Source of the DNA: Malurus cyaneus samueli
Taxonomy: Eukaryota; Chordata; Aves; Passeriformes; Maluridae
Length of the DNA stretch: 64,000 nt
Assembly (NCBI GenBank): GCA_009741485.1
Contig: CM019219.1
Coordinates: 3,979,060-4,043,059, forward strand
Direction: 5' to 3'
Of the stretch, positions 37,013 to 46,662 are shown piece by piece. Made by a program: the position numbers and the translations under genes. Positions within the stretch are counted from its first letter, which is position 1. Every line of letters begins with the position of its first letter. The notes beneath the pieces are model-generated. The model ran no database searches, had not been told where the DNA came from, and saw only the letters and a list, made by a program, of their open reading frames with translations.

Positions 37013-37129
37013 CCTCACCATCGCCCCTTGATAATAAATGCATCACCATGGTTCACATTCCTCATTTTCCCAGGGTCCATAACTCACCAGTAACAATCTG
37101 CTGAAGGCTGAAACTTGGCAGGCAGGGAA

Positions 37130-37300
37130 TTAATTTTGGTAGTGCTGTAATAAGTGCGCTTTAATTAATGCTAAATGAAAATGGAATTCCTAAGAAATTG
37201 CGCACGGCGGTCACGCGACGCACCGAATGAGTTGGTTGTGATTAATGTTACTAAAGCGAAATCAAAAGTTGGTTAAGTGGGATTTGTCTTTTATTAAAAG
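37130..37300. promoter_or_regulatory. Unique segment with a very dense CpG cluster
   Basis: Seven CpGs fall within 25 bases at 37201-37225, with further CpGs near 37157 and 37256 and homeodomain-type TTAATTAA at about 37162-37169. The surroundings are AT-rich, so the cluster stands out. It lies about 190 bp past the LTR edge. It might be a conserved regulatory element kept unmethylated. No gene overlaps. Confidence 0.3.
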
Positions 37301-39689
37301 GTGTTGCCAGCATCCTTTCAGTGATATTTGGCATTTAAAGGGACAGCTTGAGGAAAGCAACAGCTGTTCAAAATGGAAAGTGAGCAGGCAGCTCCTGGGT
37401 GAGGGTTGGTGTAAGCACAGATTAACTTTGTGAGCTCTGGTTATTCCTGCACTCTGGAATCCTCCAGGGTAAGCTCCTGCAGCCTAAGCTGGTGCTGAGC
37501 TTCACATGGGACAACTAGACTAAAACCTTCATCATCCTCTTCCCAACACACCCAAGATTTCATGGATAACAGTGAAATGTGGGGTCTGGGTTATACGGAA
37601 GTCTACGTGAAGATATTGGCGTGAAAATATTTCCGGGATGGAGGCAGCATCTCTTTCAAGGCATTCTTTTTTTCACAAAATAAAGTGCTGATAATGATCC
37701 CCACATGGCAATCAGGGAAAGAACAAAGCAGAAAGGAAAACCCAAAAGTGTTGTCCGAGGAAGTCGGCCTTATATAAAGTGAACTTGGTTTTTTTTGTGT
37801 TGTTTCTCATGTTTGTGAAAGCCCCATCATGACGTAGCTATGACCATCAGCTTTCCAAAATTCAGGCACTTTTAAGTTTCTTTTCCCTGCTCAGAGATAG
37901 ATATTTATTTATTAATTTTGGCATTAATTTTGTCAGTTTTAGACAGTAGATCACAAACATTTTGATGAATGCGGCTGCTGTTCCTACATAGGATTGTCTG
38001 GGCGACCAGATTTCCCTTTAATTAAGGGTTTCATGAAACTCTGCTAAGTAAAATTGGAATGAAGAGAGCACCTGGGAAACAGCAAAGTTCATTAGCAGGG
38101 AATATGGGAATAGATCCTCTCCAGCCCCCAAATTCTCTCTTGTCTGCATGGAATCAGGATGAGCAGATGGGGATGTCTGAGTGCCACGTGCAAGGAGCCC
38201 CTGTGAGCTGGACCACGGCTTCATGAGGTAATGATAACATGAGTTATCTGCTCCATCAAATGACTCCACCAGTGTGTCACAGCCTGCCCAAGACAGGATC
38301 TCACTGGGAGAGCCCATCAATCACCTCAACTGCTTGTCTTGGAAAAGAAAAAAATTATCGTGCAGGTCATAGAGTGAAATATTTGAATTTGGTTGGATTT
38401 ACTCAGAGAGAAAGAATCCAGTTATGTGAAATCAGGAAAAAAAAATCTACATTTTAAGAGATAAAATGTTAATTTGGCAAAAAAAACCCACATATGCAAA
38501 CACATTTCCTAGGAAATTTCTCACCTGCCAGAATACTGTTGCTCAGATAAATGGTGGAACTTATTCCTAAACTGTCTGTTTCTCTAGAAGGAGACATAGA
38601 TGATATTGTCCTTGTTCCTCCTGTTTCGTTTTCTGCAATAGTTCCCACAGATCAAATCTTAATATTTTCTAATTAAGGTTTTCTCTAGGGTTTTTTGTTT
38701 TTTTTTTTTCCTATATTGCTTTACAGTCTGTTATTTTGATAGTGAACTACATGGTGAACTAGAATATATTAAAATACATTAAAACATTCATACATCATAA
38801 TTATAATGTTAAAAGAAAAAAAAAATTAAAAAGAAGAACTCAAATTAGCTGCTTCAGTAGCCTCTGGGCAAAATGATTTCTTTAGATAAAGAGCCAATCT
38901 CTTAAGATTTTTGGAATTATTCTGCAATTGCAATGAAATAAGACCAGACTTCAACAGATGGCTTTTTGGGTCCCTCATGCACACCTCTGTCCAACAATCT
39001 GTTTACAGCTCAGGTTTATTTTCCTCCTGATCACTTATTTGGACAGGGATAACAGCGTTGCTTTCCCCAAAGAATGAGTGATATGCTCTGTGGGGTGAAG
39101 GCTGAATAATTTTGGCTGCATAATATTAATTTTGACGTGCACAGAACTGCAGATTCTCTTAATTTTGTGAAAAGCTGCAGAGTTTGTAGAAAAAAAGATA
39201 AACTTTTCTGCGCAACATATTCTGTGAAAAGATAATTCAGAAAAATCTCTGCAAAACCATCCAAATGGTCAGAAGAGGCAGACCAAAGGTTTGTTCACTT
39301 TAATTTCCTCCTCACTGACAATGACTTGTAGGAAAAGTCAAAAGAGTTTAGGAATACAAAAATTACTCAGGGATAAGGTTGTAGGGATGCAGATTTTACC
39401 AGCAAGAGGCAATGCAAAAGGAAAGAACTCCCTGAATCAATGCTGAATGATTTATGGCTTGCATGTATTCAATAGCACATGGTTAAAATAAAATAATAAT
39501 AATACCTGAAATAAAGGAGAAAAAACAATTCTATACTCACAATCAAAGTCTCCCAGAGATCCCAGACTGCCTTGCACACAGCCACATTAGTGGGGATGAC
39601 ATGGGATTTTTTTTTCCAAAAAATCCAACCACATTTAATTTCCAGTGTCATCTATCAGACCACCACATTTTTGTAACAAAAGCTGTGTT
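37301..39689. other. No gene recognised; unique sequence
   Basis: No named repeat or exon is seen. T-rich and A-rich runs occur near 38693-38710 and 38814-38825. Frames reach about 100 codons (minus, 38018-38320) without recognisable features. Confidence 0.55.
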
Positions 39690-39752
39690 TGTTGTTGGAC
39701 TTGATGATCTTAGAGACATTTTCCAACCTAATTGATTCTGTGGTTCTGTGTA
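39690..39752 (+). mobile_element. CR1 LINE extreme 3' end, plus strand
   Basis: Only the last 60 or so bases of a CR1 remain: TTGTTGGACTTGATGATCTT, AGAGACATTTTCCAACCTAA, then GATTCTGTGGTTCTGTG. The terminal ATTCTGTG-type repeat is the hallmark 3' end of avian CR1. Confidence 0.87.
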
Positions 39753-40426
39753 TGGAAATGGAAGTGAAATGTTTGTGTGCCGTGAATGAACGAGAGAATG
39801 GATGAAAAACAAATAAAGATTAACATCCCATTTTATTTAGAAGTTTAAAATTTATGTCAGACGGCATTCATTTTCCCTCACTCTGAAAGTATCTTACAGA
39901 ACAGAGAAATTACACATTCAATAAAAATAACCTCAGTTCCTTGAGAGTACTTGAATTCGTTTCACTGTAGAGGTTTACATGGAAAGGTAAAACAAAACAA
40001 AAAAAAAAAAGGAAAAAAAAAGGGAAAAAAACCCCAAAAAAGCCAAACAACCCAGGCCTTCATGTCTCAATATTTTGCATTGGAAACTGAGGGAAGTTGT
40101 GTGTGCTGTGTCTGAGAGCTGTGGGACAAGATCACACCTAAAGAAAGCTTCAAGTCTTTTGCAATATTCACAGAGGTGCATTACACAATTAAAAAAATGT
40201 TTTCCTGCTGAGTGGAATGGCTCAGGGGAACAGATCCTACCCAGGGTGGGGTTCCCAAAAAATGAGGCTGGAACAGAGCAGGCTGGTTACCCAAGGGGCT
40301 CTCGGTGCCACGAATGAGCCAGCAGGAGAACGCAACCCGAAGGTTGAACACAGCTGGACATGATCCAACAATTCAAACTCTTCAGAGTGGAAAATAATTA
40401 CACATTGACAGGTCTGCAGGGCAAAA
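39753..40426. other. No gene; contains an A-rich low-complexity tract
   Basis: An A-rich tract occupies about 39981-40050, with C and G interruptions such as AAAACAAAAC and AAACCCC. The rest is unique. A plus frame of 80 codons at 40075-40317 has no known family. Confidence 0.6.
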
Positions 40427-40445
40427 AGAGAGAGAGAGAGAGAGA
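40427..40445. repeat. (AG)n dinucleotide microsatellite
   Basis: About nine AG units in a row, followed by AAAC. It is a short simple repeat. Confidence 0.93.
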
Positions 40446-40551
40446 AACAAGAGAGTTATTAGCTCGTGGTGGTTTCGACAATCAATCAGATGTTATTTAA
40501 TTGAGCAGTGTGTGCAGACACTTCCATACTGGGTACAGGAATGGCACTCGT

Positions 40552-40688
40552 TCCAACACATGTTTGGACAACCTTCCCAGGCACAGGGTGAGATTTTTGG
40601 GGTGTCCTGTGCAGGGTCAGGGGTTGGACTTGATAATCCTGATGGGTTCCCCATGCAACTCAGCACATTCTGTGATTCTGCGATGCCA
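40552..40688 (+). mobile_element. CR1 LINE 3' fragment (first of two in tandem), plus strand
   Basis: The segment reads ACACATGTTTGGACAACCTT, CCCAGGCACAGGGTGAG, 'TTTTTGGGGTGTCCTGTGCA', then GGGGTTGGACTTGATAATCC, and ends in CATTCTGTGATTCTGCGATG. This is the tail of a CR1 subfamily whose terminus differs from that of the copy directly downstream, so two separate insertions are present. Confidence 0.88.
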
Positions 40689-40699
40689 AATCGTAATAT

Positions 40700-40955
40700 T
40701 TTCCTGCGGGATGGCTTCAGACCGGGCAGGTTTAGATGAGATATTAGGGAAAAATTCTTCCCTTGAGGGTGGGGAGGCCCTGGCACAGGGTGCCCAAAGA
40801 AGTTGAAGATTCCCAGTTCCCAGAGCTGTCCAAGGCCGGGTGGGATGGAGCTCTGAGCACCCTGGTCTAGTGGAAGATGTCCCTGTCCCTGGCAGGGAGT
40901 GATACGAGACAATCTTGAAAGTGCCTTCCAACCCAAACCACGCTGGGATCCTCTT
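40700..40955 (+). mobile_element. CR1 LINE 3' fragment (second of two in tandem), plus strand
   Basis: Begins abruptly at 'CGGGATGGCTTCAGACCGGG' and continues with 'TTAGGGAAAAATTCTTCCCT', 'GGCCCTGGCACAGGGTGCCC', 'TGGGATGGAGCTCTGAGCAC', 'GTGGAAGATGTCCCTGTCCC' and ends 'CCTTCCAACCCAAACCACGC'. It is 5'-truncated and lies about 12 bases after the 3' terminus of the first copy. Long antisense frames across it are artefacts. Confidence 0.92.
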
Positions 40956-41261
40956 TAATTCATTATTACAACAGTTTGAGGTGTTTAATGGATAACACAA
41001 GCAATTAAAACATGATCATTTGGGTAAAAAACGCAAGGTTCACAGTGCCATGAATTTCAAAAGCTACCTGGATTTGGGTAGGTCTTTAAAGCCAATTTTC
41101 AAGTGTGGTGTGTAAAAATGAGAGCAGAGGGAATAACGGAAAGGGAGATGAGCACACTGTCAACCAGGTGATTTGTGAACTTGCTCCAAACGAGAAAATT
41201 CAGCTGTTTGTTTTCTATGGGCTAAATTATTGTTACATTTGGGGGTCCCAGTGCAGGAGAT

Positions 41262-41333
41262 TTTTCTCTCGCTCCATTAAAAGACTCTTCTCTTTCTCTC
41301 TTATAGAAGACTTTTCTCCTGCTCCATTAAAAG
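41262..41333. repeat. Direct repeat of 22 bp, 50-bp offset
   Basis: TTTTCTCTCGCTCCATTAAA continuing AG (41262-41283) recurs as TTTTCTCCTGCTCCATTAAA continuing AG (41312-41333), with 20 of 22 bases the same. The spacer is pyrimidine-rich and contains CTTCTCTTTCTCTCTTATAG, which resembles a splice acceptor tract. A local duplication is the simplest explanation. Confidence 0.85.
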
Positions 41334-41529
41334 CTGAGCTGAAGAGGACACACAGAGTGCTCAGTGGATAAAATCCCTGTGAGAATAAAATCAGTGAGGA
41401 AGATGCACACCAACGAGACCTCAGCTCCTCACAGTGCTCCTTGCAGGATCCCAAATTATTACAAGTTTTTTCAAAATAATGATGCTGGGAGCAGCAATAT
41501 CTGGTGAAACTAGATGCTAACCTGCTTCA

Positions 41530-41780
41530 GGGCAGAGTGAAGCACGTTGCCATTAATCTCATTTCAGGGCTGGTGCCAGAAGCTCTGAATTCCATGAGCA
41601 CCGTTCGAGGGTTATCTGATTGTCCTCCTCAGCACACGGCGTGCTGCAGCCTACAGCAAGCAAATTAAATGTAATCATATCAGCACACTGAAATTACACT
41701 CCTTTTCCATGCGGGGCCTGTGGGCAATAATCATGTTGTTATCCAGTTATCTGTTTCCCTCTAGGAAGTTTTCAGACTAA
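41530..41780. promoter_or_regulatory. Candidate conserved non-coding element
   Basis: Unique sequence carries several homeodomain- and TALE-like words, among them CATTAATC, AAATTAAATG, TAATCATATCAG and CAATAATCATG, within 250 bases, with no repeat and no open frame of note. The call rests on motif density alone. Confidence 0.22.
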
Positions 41781-42991
41781 CTAGCCAGAACAAATTCGAA
41801 GGCTCTGTCATAATTTCAGGAATTGCATTGCCAGAGGGTTTCTAACACCTCTGGTATTTCTCACTTTCCTGCCAGGGAAGGAGGGGCTTCTAGGATTGGT
41901 TGGTTCTTTATTTGTAATTTTTTGAAAATTTTTTTTCATCCCATGTAATTTTTTTTTATTCCATTCTCGAGGTGGGGAAACATAAAGCTGCAGTGTTCTG
42001 CCTGTACCCTTGGCCATGCTAACAAATATAATTCCCCCAAATTTGTGTTATTATACAAGCATCACATTGCTGCTTCCAGTTCATTCCTCCCTCACAAGGG
42101 CAAGATTGCAGGACGAGTAATTTGTCAGAGACACTGAAAAGTGCTTAGGAGCAACGATAATTTTAAAAAGGTGAGTGGGTTCACTGCTTTGACTTATTTC
42201 AGGGGCTCACACTTTGGAAAACAGCCTAAAAAAATATCAATTTAAAGGGAAAAAAAACCCAAAAGAGCCCAAACCCAGAACCTGGGGCATTAGCTAGGGC
42301 CAGACATTAGTTCCATTTAGGCCCTAAACCATCCCACGCTGAATTGTAGCTCTGCTGCTTTAGCTTGTAGCAGTAGTAAAAGCATGTAATTCGATCTAAT
42401 CAGATGGGCAGGGGAGCCTGAGATTTGTGCCAAGGCAGTCCCTGCAACAAAAGGACAAATGTGGCTGCAGGAAACCAGCTACAGCCCCCAGGGCTGCACA
42501 GAAACATCCAAAACACCTGAGGAACTGCTGCTGGAGAAGCTCTTCTTGCCCATCTGAAGATGAACAAATGTGATTTAAGTGATTCTCAGTGGTGCCTTAG
42601 TTGTCCTGCATCTGTATTTCTTTTTTTGTAATATAGGTAATCTTCCTTTTTTTTTTTTTCTTTTTTTTTTCCCTTCTATCTAGTTCAAACATTTACTATT
42701 ACAGAAAATCAATACCAAATGAATGGGTGGGAATAATGGGGGTTGTCCTCTAAAATTTCTTTGGCCACCTCAGAGTTGCAGTGGTACAGTCCTGCTGTCA
42801 CACTGGATTTCTCATGTTTGCATTTAAATCAAAGTTTCAAAGAGAGAGTTGAGAAAAAAGATTATTTCTCTCCCCCTGACAGAAATGTGGGCAAAAGGGA
42901 AAATTAGTGCAAAATTCAGTGAAATAATGCAATTAGGAAAGAAAAAAAGAAAATATATATTTGGCTTTAGGTTGAGATCGTGAAGTTTTAA

Positions 42992-43013
42992 CCATTGTTG
43001 CGAACAATAATGG
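42992..43013. promoter_or_regulatory. Palindromic pair of SOX-type sites
   Basis: ATTGTT (42994-42999) and AACAAT (43003-43008) form an exact inverted pair around GCG. The match extends outward as CC...GG with one extra A on the right. Each half is the core bound by SOX HMG domains. Known SOXE dimer sites usually have the opposite order (AACAAT then ATTGTT), so this arrangement is atypical and may be coincidence. Confidence 0.35.
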
Positions 43014-43127
43014 CTAAGGTGTCGAACCTGACAGTGTAGTAGAGTTACAATGAATGGATTAATCTTCTGCCAACCAGAAATCAGAAAATGTGAGAAAAGT
43101 ACAGTTCATTAAAATCTCATATTTCTT

Positions 43128-43742
43128 TTAGGGTAAAGATAAATGAGAATTCTTTTGTCTGCCACTTCTCATCAACCAATTTATTTGAAGGACAGAAGAT
43201 GCTCTACTCACATCTCCCTTATTGGAACAGAAAGACAAATCAGAGTTCAGCAAGTCACTGGAACAGAAAATTATTTCAGATGGGAGTGGGGTTTGCTGGA
43301 TGGCAAAGCCTGGCTTGGCCACAGTCCCAGTGCTGTCACCAGGACCAGCTCTGGGATGCTGTCCCCAAATTCTGAGGGATGGGGACTGTCCCATCCTGGC
43401 TGCCAGCACAGAGGGATTTCCCCTACATTTATTTCTTTCTCTTTCCACCGTGGCCTTGTTGGAACAATCACAACACAGCCTGGAAATTGCAGCCCCACAA
43501 AACCTGACACTGGAATTGTTTGGGGATGGGAATTGTGAACAGATGAAGTGGAGCATTAAAAAAGAGGGAACAATCTGATCTGTCAAAGTGCAGTGGCAAA
43601 TGCTGTGTTTGGGAACAATGGACATATTATGGATGTGCCACACGTTTGTTTGGGTGTGTGTGGTTTGTATAAACATTGAAATAAAAACCTCTGCCTCTGT
43701 CTGCGGGACACTTTTGTTTCTTGCATCCTGAAAAGAGGCCAT
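43128..43742 (-). other. Open reading frame, 204 codons, unknown; probably non-coding
   Basis: An ATG at 43742 opens 204 codons on the minus strand. The product has scattered Cys and His, many Ser and Thr, and no signal peptide, membrane span, coiled coil or known domain. A plus-strand frame of 131 codons overlaps it, so the region is simply poor in stop codons. It lies 0.9 kb from a second long frame on the same strand. I see no matching splice sites joining them. Confidence 0.1.
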
Positions 43743-44626
43743 TAAATAAGGCAGAAATTAAAGGGGAAAACCATGACTCTGATTGTGATATTATTCAGCA
43801 GGCAGTTAATTGGTAATTAAAGCCTGGGTTTGCCTTAGCTGGAGCTAGGACTGTATTATTCTTATTAATGATAATCTGATATTAGGTATTAAACCAACAC
43901 TCGAGGAAGGGGAAAGATTTTCAACAGCACTGAGCACCCTTTGAGACAAATACAAAATAGAACTTTTATCTTCTCGTATTTCAAGTTCTTTTTTATTTCA
44001 GTTTGGCAGAAAGTATTCTCAAGTGAAAATACTTCATTATGGAAACAAAGATCTTACATCAGATATATATAAAAGCATAGTTTTGGGATCAAAACAGTAT
44101 CTCTAGACAGTATCTCTGGAGTGTCTGATGGGTTGTAAAACTGAGCCCCTGCATTTCCCTGGGACTTTGCTGTGCTACAGGTCCTTGCTAAGCTGTGTGG
44201 TCTTTACAAATAGCTGAACCACCACAGCACCTCATTAAAAAATTATTTAATTGAAACTTCTTTCTCTTCAACTCTTTTTGGCCTGGTGTTACTATGCTGT
44301 CAATTCAGAAATCTTGCAGATTCCCCTAAAAACCCCCAAGACCTCAGTAAGTAGACTTATTTTCCCAGGTAACCCATGCTGCCATTTCAACTTAAATTCA
44401 CCAAAATTGGTTACAAATTGTCATAGTCCTTTGGGTTGAAAATATCAGGGCTAAGCAGGCAGGTTGGGGGAGCATCACCGGGGGAGGAAGGGGTGCTTGG
44501 ACATGAAAGGTGATTTCCAGACACGTTCTGTGCTCTTAAACCATGCTGATGTTCACCCCTGGACACCTGAGGCGTTTTAATTCCCAGCTTTTCATGTGCT
44601 CTGAGTCCTGCTTTTGTCCAGCTCTG
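43743..44626. other. No gene recognised; small tandem repeat
   Basis: Unique sequence between two long minus-strand frames. A 13-bp tandem repeat, ACAGTATCTCTAG then ACAGTATCTCTGG, lies at 44094-44119. Confidence 0.6.
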
Positions 44627-45460
44627 TCATTTTGGCAAGGAAACAGCACTCTGAGGGTGCTGCCCAGTGGCTGGGGAAATCTCATGGGTCACTTTGCACA
44701 TTAACTTGGAGCTTGGCTGCTGATAGTTCATCAGCTTTATCCTGGAAGAAGCACAAGTGTGTGACTGCTCACCGGGATGGAAAACCTGTTCCAGCAGAAG
44801 CATCACACCAGCTTTCACTGATACTTTTATTACTCTCTGCAGAAATATTTTTCCTTTCTTTCCAAATAATAAGCAGGAAACATTTTCTTGTTTATCTTTT
44901 GTTCTGACTGAGAGATAGGGTGACACTGTAGTCAAGTTTGGACAGGACAGATGGGGGTGACAGGCACAGGTTACAGAGAGTGCCATCAGAACAGAGCCAG
45001 AGGTAAAACAAAACTCGCTGCTGCCTGTCCCAAGAGCAATTTGTGCTGTGGATAACGTGACATGACATGCTGGCAGTCCCATTCTGTGCTGGAAACTCTC
45101 CTTTTTTCCTGAAAGTGTTTTCCTCTGTGAAATTTCACAACAGCACAAGCTAAAAAAAACGTCCCATGATGCGTTTGAACCTTTCCGGGCTGAAATTCGC
45201 TTTTGGAGCTGGTCCAATGAAAGTCTTCGTGCTTCAGTGCATCTGCGGGCTGCCCATACATCAAGAACCTGTTCTTTTAAAAACATTGGACTTACGAGAC
45301 AAAATGTTGGTGCAGAGTTAACTTCTTGTTGCACTGGGCAATACAGAGCTGTGCATGAATGAGGAACAGCAGGGCCAGAACTTTGGTCACTGCCTGCACA
45401 GCCCCAGTGTTGGTGTAAATGCTGCACACAGGGCGGATTGGAGAAGTTTGATAATCCCAC
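44627..45460 (-). other. Longest open reading frame in the window; unknown, probably non-coding
   Basis: The frame is open for 277 codons from a GTG at 45460. The first ATG is codon 59 (45286), leaving 219 codons. A run this long is rare by chance in AT-leaning sequence. The predicted protein is rich in Ser, Cys, His and Gln, poor in Asp, has no recognisable domain and no clear membrane span or signal peptide, all typical of accidental frames. No promoter or splice evidence supports it. A pseudogene or lineage-specific gene remains possible. Confidence 0.12.
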
Positions 45461-46547
45461 TGAAAAACAGGTTCCTACTGTTTTATCTACTTTATCCTAC
45501 TTTTCCACTTTAATTTCAGCAGTGCAGCAATGTCAGTCAAGAACAGGAATGTTGTGCAGCAGCAAAAATGTAAATATGGCTGGAATGTGGGTTTGTGGGA
45601 TAACAAAAAGTTGTGTTTCAGGCCCAAATTTGGATTGGTATATCATGCACACATGGTGTCTGCTCATTTCAGAGCACCAAGTTCCCTGTCTTTGACTGCT
45701 CTTTTTATCGTTTGTTGTAATGATAAGGAAATGGATTATCTCTGAATAAACTAATGCCATGTGTACTAAATCTACATGGAAATGTCAATTATTGTGCTGT
45801 GCGTCCCTACAATCCCGTTACAAATCCATTAAAAAAAGAAGTTCAGATAATTTCTCCATATTTCTTCATATTAGCCAACAGCTTCCGTGTAAATGGTAGT
45901 AAAAACTCTTCTGAATCCAAACTTGCTGATGCCTCAGTGACAGAACCTGCCCTGGGTGTGCACTGATCTTGTTCTCTTAGAGAAAATTAAAGGATTGAGT
46001 CAATGATAAATGTCCAAGTTGTGATATTTCTGTTTGGGCCAAAATAGCTTAGATGTGCTTTAAAGGATGTAACAGAGCACTATCATTTCAATTTCTTTTA
46101 TGATATTCAGGGGAAATTTTTGGTAAGCAACATTAAATTTGTGTAAGAAATCACAATAATCCTGCAGCAAATCCTTTATTCCTTTGTGATTCCCTGTTGA
46201 CGTGACACATAGGTTTTTTTGAATTTATGTTACAGTGTAAGATACAGTTCTATTTTCAGAAGGTGCATATAGTCATACATGGAGTTAGTAACATGAACAA
46301 AAAATCTAATGTAAATTTTAAATTTTGATAAATATATTATTTAAAATGTGTATTGCTGTCAAAAAAGAAGTATCAGATCATCTTCAGACCTGAGAAAGAT
46401 TGTAATTTTTGAAAAGTAAATAAATATATAAGAAATTTTAAGACCAACTGTAAATATTGAAGAGGGAAATATCTATCTTACATTATTTGAAAATCAAAGT
46501 CTTGGGGTTTTTACATGTAAAACGGGCTCATGATGCATCACCTACAC
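45461..46547. other. No gene recognised; AT-rich unique sequence
   Basis: AT-rich sequence with no named repeat. Frames stay under 90 codons and show no family resemblance. Confidence 0.55.
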
Positions 46548-46662
46548 TGTTCCCAGAGAAACTGTGGCTGCCCCATCCCTGGAAGTGTCCAAGGCCAGGC
46601 TGGATGGGGCTGGGATAACATTTGAAGGTGTCTTTGATTGTGGCAGGGAGCTGGAACTGGAC
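46548..46662 (+). mobile_element. CR1 LINE internal 3' fragment, plus strand
   Basis: TGTTCCCAGAGAAACTGTGG, CTGCCCCATCCCTGGAAGTG, TCCAAGGCCAGGCTGGATGG and GGCTGGGATAACATTTGAAG follow the CR1 3' region in order, ending at a decayed GGCAGGGAGCTGGAACTGGA. The final terminus (the ATTCTGTG repeat) is missing, so the copy is truncated at both ends. Confidence 0.88.

Larger units (their letters stand above)
40956..42991. other. No gene recognised; includes an enhancer-like stretch and a T-rich tract
   Basis: Unique sequence apart from a 22-bp direct repeat at 41262-41333 and a T-run at 42647-42670 broken by one C. The parts at 41530-41780 and about 42280-42430 have the word content of conserved non-coding DNA. 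No exon is seen. Confidence 0.5.

Noticed and set aside
40493..41000. 127- and 147-codon antisense frames
   Set aside because: They lie wholly on the two plus-strand CR1 tails and reflect their base composition.
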